Shown piece after piece: positions 53,972 through 64,000 of a stretch of DNA of 64,000 bases. A program made the translations under genes and the position numbers. The stretch is from the NCBI GenBank assembly GCA_946902985.2, contig OX336397.1:188794813-188858812 (forward strand), read 5' to 3'. Below the pieces are notes generated by a model. The model did no database searches and had not been told where the DNA came from. It worked only from the letters and a program-made list of their open reading frames with translations. How positions within the stretch are numbered: position 1 is the first letter of the stretch; every line of letters begins with the position of its first letter. The DNA comes from Meconema thalassinum (taxonomy: Eukaryota > Arthropoda > Insecta > Orthoptera > Tettigoniidae).

Positions 53972-54730
53972 TGGTCTATAGCCCCTATTCCATGAGACAA
54001 GTGGAACAAACTTTACTCGTAAGTTCACCGAAGTCATAGACCTAGGTCCATAATTGTCTCAAGCTAAAGTCCAGTTGTAAATGTAGAGCGAACTTCTCTA
54101 AAAATGGAAAATTTAAAAGTAATACGCTTATACAAAGCTGCCTAAGGCCACATTCGTGGAGTACATGCGGAGCAAACTTAACTAGGAAGTAATATTTGAA
54201 GGCACACATGTTGTTCCATAATTGTCCCAAGCCAGAATCCTGTGGTACAAGTAGAGCAAACTTTACTCGGCGTGGTATCCTGAAGACACACTTGCGGATC
54301 TTAATTGGTGTAATGCAACATCCATGTAGTACATGACGAGTGAAGTTTAGTTATAAAGGTACTTTGAAGCCATTCCCTCTTAATCCGTGGTAGTCTAATG
54401 CCAAATTCCCCTGGTACATGAGGAGCAATGATTACCTTCAAAACCAGTTGAAAGAGACACATGATGATTCATAGTGGTGTATTGGCAAATTCTTATACTA
54501 CTTGCGAGGGAAATTTCACTCTGGAGAGTATTTAGAAGTCATACACGTTCGTCCTTAGTAGACTAATCGCTCATTCCTGTTGTACATGTTGAGCAAAATG
54601 TCATTAGAAAGAACAATTGGTAACGCTTATGATGATTCATAGTGTTCCAAGGCCACCCTCGTGCAGTGCTTCTGGAGTAACTATATTAGAAAATGTAATT
54701 TGTAAGCACACATGTTCCACAGTAAACGAA
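53972..54730 (+). pseudogene. Decayed finger array beyond the stop, about nine units
   Basis: Every roughly 84 bases remnants of the same finger unit recur: GAGACAAGTGGAACAAACTTTACTCG (53993), TGTAGAGCGAACTTC (54075), TACATGCGGAGCAAACTTAACTAGG (54160), ACAAGTAGAGCAAACTTTACTCGG (54245), ACATGACGAGTGAAG (54330), GAGACACATGATGATTCATAGTGG (54450), GTACATGTTGAGCAAAATG (54583) and others, with stops and indels in all frames. The gene therefore once had about 15-16 fingers and was shortened by the frameshift in finger 7. Confidence 0.88.
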
Positions 54731-56440
54731 AGTTTGATGTTTTTCAGTGGGTGAAAACGATTGTGCCCAAATTAGATGGGTTATTCCTTAATCCTGAAAA
54801 TAAGATATGATATTAATAAATACACTTGGATGACCAGTTTTGATCATAGAGCGATCATCAGATTCATTACACTTAGGCTATATAATCTATGTCTGAATGT
54901 ACGGGTAATAACAATTACAACATATACACTTATTTAGTTGCAGTATCTGTTGTGATAATGGAACTCGTCAATATTTGTTAGTTGTAGTCAATGTGATGCT
55001 TATTTGAGACATTGGAATTGGTTATTAAATTTCGGAATTTGCTTGTTTGGAGTGAATATGTGGTTGTTGTAAATGGTCAATTCAGATTGTATTGTACATG
55101 CTACTTATCTTGTTGAGTCATGCGCGGTCCTGTTGAGAGCAGTTCACATTGTCACTGTTTGCAATCACCTGACGGGAAATTCCTGTGTGTGAGGGTCGCT
55201 TATCACGTTGGGTTGTTGCTCCTTTCGCATTCCTAAGTCCTATATGCTACTCGTGCAAATGTTCCTGTAGTAGGTTGCCAAGTCTAGTCTCTCTAATGTG
55301 GTGTATGTAACTTTATTCAGGATAATATTTATCTACTTAAGACTTGGTTTCAAACTCCTCTCTTAAGCTAAAAGCCCACTTTAAGCACAAACGGTCCATT
55401 AAGAATGTCCGGGCACCTTTAATACTGCCGTTTATACCTGCCTAGGTCTATTGAAGAAAAAGGTACATCGTTTATCTTGATCCAATAACATGTTTCCCCT
55501 ATCATCCCATATCTAGCTTGGCTACGTCGTTATGTTGTGTCTTGTTTTCGACGGGTTGTGTTTTCTATTAGAGTGAAGAGGGGTGAACTCACCATGAAGT
55601 GTGTTCGGTTAAATTATTGGGGTTGTTTCTTTAAGCTAAGTGTATGTCGATTGCTTCCTTAATGTTAAGAGCTCTGCCTTTCGATTCGTGATGGATTATA
55701 GGAGATCTTTTCTGAATGGTATTAGATTAAAGACACTCTAGTGTGTCAATCCCTCTAGGAAGTACAATCTGCTAACCGCTTCGGTTGGAAGGAGCACTAA
55801 TCTTTATGATATTACTGGATTGAGTTGTTAGTTTTGAAAATATGATCAATATGATCATTATTAAAAAAATGATTTTCGTAATTATCCAGATGCAACAGTT
55901 TTATATTTTGCTTCTCAAAACTTTTTCACGATAGTTATGAAGGACTAAGTAATAAACTAGAGTATTATTTTTCTTGTCTGGTTACTACTTCTATGTTATA
56001 AAGTTATATTTTGTGCATTGTATAGAACATATAAGAAACTCCAATATTCCACGGCCTGGCACATCATAATTCAGAAATTTACTAACCATTTTCAAAATGA
56101 ATAGTACAAATTATGAATTCTATGAAACTGTATGCGTATTTAAAATTGCAAGTCATTTTGATCAAAACTCATGTGTATGGAGCATTTGGAACACTGAAAA
56201 AATACACTTTCGAGAAAAAGCCATTTCAGTAAGCAGACACGTTTCAAAATATCATACCTGCCTCAGAAGTTTCCAGCATTATACATATCCCCTTCCTTGT
56301 AGTTTTTTCCTTCGTCTGCCTTGGTTTTCGCCAGCCTCATCACTTCCTAGGGGATTTTTTTTTGTCATGTTTGGTCGTAGCTATGCTCTTCTTTCCTCGC
56401 GCCTAGTCTATGTCTTAGTTTATTTTATGTACACTGTCAC
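54731..56440. other. No recognised gene; repeat-like scraps
   Basis: TGGATGACCAGTTTTGATCATAGAGCGATCATCAG (about 54828) is a motif of dispersed repeats. 54900-56090 shows nothing. A 119-codon plus-strand frame (56097-56456) has no known motif and partly overlaps the antisense of the transposase that follows. Confidence 0.4.
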
Positions 56441-56469
56441 TTATTTCTCTGCATAAAAGGGACATTTTC

Positions 56470-57960
56470 AGTTTCTGCGTAGCAACTGCACCCATATTAA
56501 ATACACTTACAGCATTTGCCCCTGCCATGTCTACTCTTGATTTTGTTGTTAAAGTATGTTTATTGTACCTCTGCCAGATCAGAGAATGCAGACATTCGTT
56601 TGGGTTTTGTGTTTTCCCCTTGCACGTCGCTTTAGTATTTCATCTTTGGCCAGACTCGGATAAAGAGTCATTAACTTACATACTATCGTGGGGGTCAGTC
56701 CGACATTCATCTTGTCATGAGACTCTGGTGTTTCATCTGCTGCAACAGATTTCAAAAAGAAACAGGAATCGACTCCATCAAGGCAGGTGATGTGCTGGGG
56801 GTTTTCATCTGTATACATGCAGTGTCTCTAAGTAGCAAATATGCATCGCGTCATTAGTGGCACATTAGGAACATTTGAAGCTATGGTAGACCTGTAATAA
56901 AAATTCTGCGGCGTTATTGTACTTTCCTTTAGTGTTGCTGGTTCCCGCCTTCCAAGTCTAAAGCCTTTGGCTTGCCATTCTTTGAAAAGATTCCTGAGAC
57001 CCGTGCCCATTCTCTTAGAAATGTGATTCATACATTCTTCTTTTTTGATTGGCTGTTCATAAACATGGAGGCGGTTGAGGTGCCGAAAAGTTTTAGCGTC
57101 ACCATCAGATAGCATGGTAGTGTAGTGCAGCTTACAGTCAGAAACAGAACGTTGTGCTGCTACCACTTCCTTTGCTCCTGGCGTGCCTTCTAAATGTATT
57201 GAACATTCCCCAAATTTCTTATTCCCCTCCTGCCAAATGGAAAATTCAAGAGTGATTATTCCCAGTTCCGCATCTGTCACACTGCACATATGGCAATACT
57301 TGGACATGGTTTCGTAGTCAATAACTAGACCAGTGAAGATATCAATGACCACACCAACCCCATACAAACAGGTTTGGCCATGTTTGTGCCTACTGCCATC
57401 ATAGGATAAAGCAGTATACATAATGTCTTTCTTCTCGAGTGAGGGGACGATAGCTACATGTTCCCTTCGAACGGCCTTCCTTCTTTAGGAATGGGTTGGC
57501 TGCGTGGCTCAGGGGTAACGTTCTCGCTTGCTGAGCCCAAGGTTGCAGGTTCGAAACCTGGCGCAGTCAGCTGGCATTTGAGGGTGCGCAAATGCGAGGG
57601 AGCCGTGTCAGTACATTTACTGGCACGTTAAAGATCCCCTTCGGGGCAAAATTCCGGCACCCCGGCGTCTCTAAAAACCAGGGTAGTTAAAAGGGACGTA
57701 AAACCAATAACATTATTATTATTATTATCTTTAGGAATGGATCTCATTTTTAAATTTAGAGGTGCTCTTTCCCAGTCCACTGAAATGAGTTTCATAGGTT
57801 TCATTGCCATCCCCTTCATGCATACTGCACTACAGAATTTATTCATAGCCGAATCGCCTGTTCCTACATTTACAAAAGCTTTTGCCATCCTTCTATTAAT
57901 GTCAAAGCTAGGTCTCTGTGATTTTTCAAGTGAACGAGGGCTTGTGTACCCTACTGATTA
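56470..57960 (-). pseudogene. Mutator-like transposase, split by a SINE
   Basis: Reading leftward: RMAKAFVNVGTGDSAMNKFC (57890 on); then, left of the SINE, YTALSYDGSRHKHG with the first catalytic-type Asp, VIDYETMSKYCHMC, MLSDGDAKTF with the second Asp, and ECMNHISKRMGTGLRNLFKE. After a stop near 56825 come ENPQHITCLDGVDSCFF, HDKMNVGLTPTIV and LAKDEILKRRARGK. These motifs in this order are those of arthropod Mutator-like transposases. Frameshifts near 57475, 57957 and 56600, the stop and the SINE make it dead. Terminal inverted repeats were not found. Confidence 0.82.
57495..57727 (+). mobile_element. tRNA-derived SINE with exact 13-bp target duplication
   Basis: TCTTTAGGAATGG is repeated exactly at 57482-57494 and 57728-57740. 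The 5' end has A box TGGCTCAGGGGTAACG and B box GGTTCGAAACC, the middle CACGTTAAAGATCCC, and the tail (ATT)n. The T-arm pairs well but the acceptor stem does not, so it is not a working tRNA. Confidence 0.95.
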
Positions 57961-58255
57961 ACCAAATCACATGCCTGACATTTCATCACCAACTTACTAG
58001 TGCACAAATGCCATGCTTATCCCTAAGGAGTAGAACTAACATTTCTTATAACACTCACTGCACTTGAGGTTTTCAATGAGCTGCTACAACATCTCCAGGT
58101 GCAGTATAATGTATTCATCACTAATTAGGCCTAATGTAGCACTGCCATCGGTAGAAAAATATTCTAGTTTCTTCTCAGTAGCACTACAGGGAACTGGTGT
58201 TTCTGTCTCGTTTGCCACAATTGGTCTAGCACTAACATTAAATTTTGATTCACTA
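57961..58255. other. Boundary zone between Mutator-like and copia-type remnants
   Basis: The minus strand still reads KCQACDLVNQ (about 57990-57957), possibly upstream transposase sequence in another frame. The exact borders of both elements are unclear. Confidence 0.4.
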
Positions 58256-59860
58256 TCAACAACTTCAGCAATAGATTTGTCACCACAAACTAAAAAAAGC
58301 AAGCTGATTATTGTCGACTCAGAAAATGAAGATGAACCTGTAGAGAACCAAGAAAATGTAGCTGAAGAAGATGAAGCCATTACTAGCTCATAAGACACAG
58401 TTTGTAACAGTAGTAAACAACAGCCAGATACAGAAGAAAACAAAGAATTAGAAACAGAAGAAAATGAAGAATCCGAAGCGGATGAAAAATCAGAAAGAAA
58501 TGAAGCAGTCAATCAAAGAAATGAGGAAACAGTAAGACCGAAAAGACAGAAGAAGCTATCAGATGAATACAATGACTTTGTAATGAGCAGCTTCGATGAA
58601 CACCATGTGGAAGTGATGCTAACATATGAAGAGATACAAAGAAGCCCAGTAAAGAAACTATGGCAAAAGGCAATTGAAGAAGAGAAAATTCCGTAAGAAG
58701 AACGAGTTATCGGAGTTGGTAAACTGAAAACAAGCATCTGGTCAGCAGATTCTGACAAGCAGAGGGATCTTTAAGGTAAAAGATGGAGGAAGAATTAAAG
58801 CTCGTCTTGTTGTGAGAAACTGCAAGCAAAAAGTATCCATTGATTTCAAAGAAACTTTCAGTCCGGTGGTCGACGGCAGTTCCCTCAGAGTACTCCTTTC
58901 AATTGCTGCTCAAGAACATTTAATAATGAAGACTTTAGATGTGAAAACCGCATTCCTAAATGAGGAATTAGAATATCCTGTCTGTATGACACTCCCAGAA
59001 GGTTATGAAGAAACGTATGAAATATTTGTATTGAAGAAATCCATCTATGGATTAAGACAAGCCCCATCAAGATTGAACAGAAAATTTACTAACGTGCTTA
59101 AAAAATGAGGACTCAAGTGAAAACCAACAAAGTTATATTTAGGAATCAAACCAAGAAAATGTTTCTGGCCATCCATGTTGACGGAGTGTTGCTGGCACAG
59201 GATGTTCAACAAATGAATCAGTTACTCGAATATTTTGAAATTACAGTTCATTCAAATACCAAGACTTACCTGGGAATTCAAATACACCGACACGAAGAGT
59301 GGATCATGATAGCACCGAAGAATTACAGCCAACAAATGCTGAGAAAATTCGGTAAGGATGATTGCAGACCTGCTAAAACACCAATGACACATAAATCAAA
59401 ATCAGAAGACAGAGAGGGCAATGCCATAGAAATGCACCCGTATAGAGAAGCTGTAGGAAGTCTGCTGTATCTCACAAACAAAACAAGGCCTCACATGTCT
59501 CACGCAGTTAGCTATGAAAGTCAGTTTTAGACAAGTACACTGATAAGGACATTCATGATGTAAAATGAACTTTCAGATATCTTAAGGGACACAAAACCTA
59601 GGGATGAAATACAGCACCACCAAACACAGCAACAATATATAGCTGGTCGCTTTCTGTGATTCAGACTTTGCAAGTGAGTATTCACAAAAACTTAAGAGTA
59701 GGACAGGCTTTATTATCATGTATGCTGGGGGCCTATAGCTTGGTGTTCTAGAAAACAAGACCCAACTGTTGCGTCATCAATTGAATGGTTTTACTGAGAG
59801 GCTAAAACTGAATTATTAACAGTAAATAACAAACAATATCAAGTTTAACTAACAGCGTCT
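58256..59860 (+). pseudogene. Ty1/copia-type pol fragment: linker, reverse transcriptase, RNase H
   Basis: A Glu/Asp-rich linker (58300-58540) is followed by RPKRQKKLSDEYNDFV and WQKAIEEEK, then a reverse transcriptase: KETFSPVVDGSSLRVLLSI, MKTLDVKTAFLNEELEYPV, LPEGYEE and KKSIYGLRQAPS. The catalytic YVDD box is HVDG here (AIHVDGVLLAQ, about 59175), so activity is lost. An RNase H-like end follows (CDSDFAS, SRTGFIIMYAGG, 59650-59830). Stops at 58696, 59106 and beyond. No LTRs or gag/integrase seen in the window. The linker begins right where the Mutator-like remnant ends. Confidence 0.88.
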
Positions 59861-59869
59861 CGTCCGCAA

Positions 59870-61740
59870 ACTTGAAGTTCATCAAGTAAATTATTTCAAG
59901 ATGGCAGATATGCGTATCATGCAAGCATCATAATCCGTAACCTATACTCCAATGAAGCAATATTCACAGTATTAGACTTTCTGTTACGAACGTGGCGAGT
60001 ATATGAGAGAACATACTGCGCGTGTCCACCATCTTGAAACTGTAAAATGTATAAATAAACAACTCTGAACACTTCAGAGTTACAGTGACAAATGTGAGTG
60101 ACAAGTTAGAACCGAATATGTGGCCTTGTGTGGCCAACACAAAACAACAGCCTCACCATACATCCAAGATGGTGGCTGCACAAAATATTAGAATATTAAA
60201 ATTGATAACTCAGAATGGAATTAGCTAATTAAGACGAAACTTGCCAACAGGTGAATATCGTATTAGAGCCCATAATTTTGGTTCATCAGGAGATTATCAC
60301 ATTGAATATCTCGCACAGTGGCCGTCTTGAAATTTTGAAGACATTTCGAACCTTTGGTATCTTAGAGCTATACTTAAGAAATTTAATAATTAAATAACCC
60401 CTTAAAAATTACAAATTAATGCGTAGGCGTAGTAATAAAACGTAATTTTGAATTATTCCAACGGTAATTGCGGAATTTAAATTGAATTAAGTTTGAAATG
60501 AATACCATAGAGAGGACGTTACTAAAAGAAGCCATAACATACTGATTGCATTGCCATCTTGGAAATAAGGAATCTGATAATGAATAACGCAATGTATTTT
60601 TACGATGCAATAACAAAATTCAGCTTTAATGTTGAAACTAATAAATGGCTTCCTTCGACCAAGTCGAAAGAACTACGACTCCATTTGTTCACGATGGCGG
60701 CTGGGAGTACTCTTAGGACTTGAATATATTTAACTCGCGATATAAAGCACAATCCATATGAAATATAGTGAAGAGGAGTACCATACCAAGTATGTCACTA
60801 CAATTATTCATATATACCTAAATTAAGCGGGCAGTGGCCATCTTGAAATTACAATATAAACAAACAAATAACACTATATATTTTAAAGACACAATATGAT
60901 ATAAATGATGCACCGAATGTAGGTTTTATATGCCAAAGCAACAGATCATTCCCACCCTAGGCCAGATGGTGGATGAGCATACTATTGAAACTTCAAAATC
61001 AATAAATCAGGATCCAATTGCGCAATTAACACGGTATCGTAATGGCGGCTACCCAAATATTCAAAGCTTAATCAAATTACGACTAACCTAATCGTCTGTG
61101 TCTTTCTACCAAACGTCATGGTCATCAGCCAATTAGTAGGTAGATGGTGGTCGTGTATTTTGCAAATCGTGTGTGTGAGTATGCATACCTGCTCCCCTAT
61201 CAATTCTAACACGACGAAAGCGAATTGAACGAAATTTGGTACAGAGGTTGCACTAGCCAAGGACAACTTAGTGTCATGTTCTTTTTATCGCCGCCATCAT
61301 GACGGAAACGTAATAGCAGCCTCCCAAATGTCCAAAGCTTTAACGTAATTATGAGTAACCTAATCATCTGATCTCTACCAAATTTTGAAACGACATACCT
61401 TCATGTAGGAAGCGTATTTCGACCAAACTACAAGGTCATCAGCCTAACAGTTTGAAGATGGTGGCGATGTATGTGCACAAATTGCATGCGTGAATGTGAA
61501 TATTTGTCCCCCTATCAGGTCAAACACGACGAAACTGAGTTGAACGAAATTTGGTACAGTGGTAGCACTAGCAAAGGACACCTCAGTGTCATGTTTTTTA
61601 TCTCCTCCATCTTCACGGAAACGAAATAGCGGCCACCCAAATGTTCAAAGCTCAAAATTAATTACGACTAATCTAATCATCTGATCTCTACCAAATTTTG
61701 CGACAACATACTGAACCCGCTGAGCTGAGGTTCATGTGAT
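59870..61740 (+). repeat. Diverged tandem/dispersed repeat block of 'proto-repeat' type
   Basis: Modules of about 280-310 bp recur at about 61066, 61345 and 61660 (AATTACGACTAAYCTAATC, ATCTCTACCAAATTTTG, GGAAACGAAATAGCGGCCACCC), with AAGATGGTGGC and GAACGAAATTTGGTACAG motifs. 59870-61060 holds older modules (CCATCTTGAAATT, AAGATGGTGGCTGC). No coding content. Confidence 0.7.
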
Positions 61741-64000
61741 ATTTCTCATGACAACACATTTATGAAGGGCTGTACTACCTTTGAACAAACCCAGAAAGCC
61801 ACGTGAAGCTGAGAGCTCATACCATTCTCTTTGGAGTAGCGGAGAATCGCACTTTTGACTTTGGTGAAGTCTGCTAATTATTTATCTGAGGTCTTATTAA
61901 TCAATTTTATCTTTCTACGAGACTCAGAATATTCCATTTCGTCATTCAGTATTATTGAAACATTTTGGAGAATGTTTTTTCACTTTAAGGTAAGGTAATA
62001 TCATTGCAGATACGCAAATAGGAATGTAAGTAGTCGCTCAACGACTTAGTTTGACGACTTGCTTCCACGAGGAACTCAGTTCCGTGCACTACGTCTGGAG
62101 AATCCGCCCTGTGTAGGCGTGTTATTGAATCCGTCGTGTTAGACGAGGCAAATATCCGCTGTTTAGCGAAGGAATCTTTATCAAGTGCCATCGAGCACTA
62201 CAGTATTACGAATCACTGTTACCAGTTATATGATTAAAGCCTGTGATATCTACGAAGAATACTGTAATTTTCATATAATAATGAACTACAAGATGTCCAA
62301 TACTACCGCCCACGTGGTCAACTTTTTCAACACCATGTCCAAGGCCGATATAATGGGCTAAGTACCATTATGGTATGACGGAGATGTCTCGGATGGGACG
62401 AGCTTGATTATGGAACTTCAAGAACTTCTAGAACATTGATTAAGAAGGAAGGAACCGAGGATGCCTTTCCTAGGCATATCCAGTCCATTCACGAGGTCAA
62501 CTACAGGGACAGACCGAACCCTGGTCTTTGGGAGAGCCCAGATGGAAGTTCTGATGAGGACGATGCCAATCCTGAAAGCCAGAGGCGGTTTTGTTCAACC
62601 CTTGTTGTTGGACAGTGAGCTAAGTGTGGGCTCCTTCGTATCGTGAGTTTTGTACAACCCTTCTTTGTTCTAGTCATTGGTAGTATAGTTAGATTAGTGT
62701 AAATTGTAAATCAGCCGAACTTAGTGACAGCCATTTCTTAGGTAGGGGTGTAATTAGTCTAATTAGTTGTCATTTATTACAGTGATTGTGAGACACCTTT
62801 GGGATTGATATTTTGTTCAACCCTGGTGCAACCCTGATGGTCGTCGTAAGACGCCAATTTCTGTCCACTGCTAAACGTGACTGTAGTCATTTTGAGGCTA
62901 CTTTGTTTAACCCTATCAGGGATGATTTTCAAGTCTTTGCAGACTCTTTTTATGGCAATCTGATGCCATGGTTATGTTCCTTTAACTGCACTTTTTGCAA
63001 CCAGTCAATGTTACGCCCCTGACTTCGTTAGAGTAGTCGTATCATTTGGGTAATCGACTGTAATTACCAGTTTTGTAACTGCTTTATATTTCATTGGAGA
63101 TGAGCTCAGAAGCCATCTAGGTCAAGTGTGGACCTTATAAGTAAAAGGGATGTTTCGTTGTTGCGTAGCATCGAACCCTGTTCCCAACGTATCATTAAGC
63201 AAGTCCAGCAGAGTGGAGTTTGCGCCACAATTATTATTTTGTTAGTGTCAAGTGTGATGACACGTGTTTATTTGATGTTTGATACAAGTAACTACTGAAG
63301 TATTTTATCTTTGAGAGCAGAGAGCTCCAGCAATGTGTGACATTGCTACCTTTTAAACGTCTTTGCTATGCAAGACAGAGTTATATTTTTATATTCAGCT
63401 TTATAGCGTGTTTTTTATGCACACATTCTTCGAGGTTTATAACCTATGGTAAAGGTATTATTATGAGGCCAGTTGTACAGTTATTTTCTTGCTTATATTG
63501 CCGGCCCAGTCAATGTGTTGTGTCTGTTAGCGCAGGAATGCTTGTAGCCTGCGGCGACACGAACAGGTTTTCGTCCAGCGCCCGTGTGAGAGCGCATGCT
63601 TCTGAATGAGACAGACTGATATTAACATAGGACAGAATGCTTGCAGCATTCACTTGTCCTTCATTTCATTGATAGCTTATGGAACACAGTGTCCACTTTT
63701 GTATCTGCTCATATGTTCTGTAGATTGTCATTTGTTAGTTAAACGCTTTTGCGTGTGCCGTTGTTTCAACGAGTACAGTTATGTCAGGTTTCTATAGTAC
63801 GTTGTAGGCTAGCCCCGTTAAGGAGGTTTTTCATGTATGCAGGCATTGTGTGTACCATGTCCGGGATTGTTCCCGTGGACCAGATATTTAGGGAGGGTAA
63901 CTGATGTGCAGGCCCGTCCCAGAGTTATTGAACGCGAGCTGTGCGCCGCTGGTAACTTGTGTTATTGTGTGTCCGAGTTGTTATTGCTCGTTAATTGTAT
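61741..64000. other. Unassigned; possible retroelement debris
   Basis: 62281-62360 encodes a short frame beginning MNYKMSNTTAHVVNFF that stops after 26 codons. 62436-62618 gives another acidic frame (SPDGSSDEDDANPES). Neither matches a known family or a splice model. 62650-64000 is T/G-rich with several short frames and no motif. It may be part of an LTR element extending past the window. Confidence 0.35.

Noticed and set aside
57495..57570. Functional tRNA gene
   Set aside because: A and B boxes are present but the acceptor stem pairs poorly, and the unit continues as a SINE body with tail and 13-bp duplication.
58084..58512. Ser/Phe-rich minus-strand frame of 142 codons
   Set aside because: It is the antisense of the Glu/Asp-rich copia linker on the plus strand; GAA/GAT runs give TTC/ATC on the other strand.

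Overview
The window looks like non-coding, repeat-rich nuclear DNA of a large-genome insect. Long introns with GT/AG borders, tRNA-derived SINEs, RTE- and Jockey-type LINEs, P-like, hAT, Mutator-like and copia elements, and satellites built of 'proto-repeats' all point that way. A polyneopteran such as an orthopteran is my best guess, but this rests on the style of the repeats only and is weak. Coding density is very low.

The central structure is one C2H2 zinc-finger gene whose promoter-side half has been duplicated. Four small coding exons lie at 5829-5897, 6112-6210, 19404-19505 and 22879-22937. A second set of four exons, with identical lengths and phases, lies at 41011-41079, 41279-41377, 45427-45528 and 46793-46851. 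Only one finger exon exists, at 53379-53971. It has six intact fingers, then a broken seventh, then roughly nine decayed fingers beyond the stop codon. Both exon sets end in phase 2 and the finger exon accepts phase 2, so either set could be spliced to it (predicted protein about 306 residues). A third, partial copy of the 5' flank lies at about 33.6-34.1 kb. The duplicated segment runs from about 4.25 to 26.85 kb (copy 1) and 34.24 to 47.56 kb (copy 2). Most of the length difference comes from mobile elements that landed in one copy and left a recognisable empty site in the other, so the two copies date each other's insertions.

Region by region: 0-1.7 kb holds two minus-strand exons of an unidentified gene separated by an intronic 84-bp minisatellite. 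2.1-3.0 kb is SINEs. 4.2-26.9 kb is duplication copy 1, containing a Mutator-like MITE, a 5'-truncated RTE LINE, a decayed cut-and-paste transposase, an old THAP/P-like pseudogene, and a young P-like element with perfect 17-bp inverted ends that itself carries a hAT-like MITE. 26.9-32.1 kb is satellite: two opposed arrays of a roughly 160-bp unit, then a 65-bp array that grew out of a LINE coding fragment. 34.2-47.6 kb is copy 2, split by a LINE with an intact 986-residue ORF2 and by a 2.8-kb hAT-like insertion. 48-53 kb is repeats, including a 128-bp array. 53.4-54.7 kb is the zinc-finger exon and its decayed tail. 56.4-59.9 kb is a Mutator-like transposase (minus strand, split by a SINE) abutting a copia-type pol fragment (plus strand). 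59.9-64.0 kb is repeats and unassigned sequence.

I found no rRNA, functional tRNA, CRISPR or operon-like organisation.
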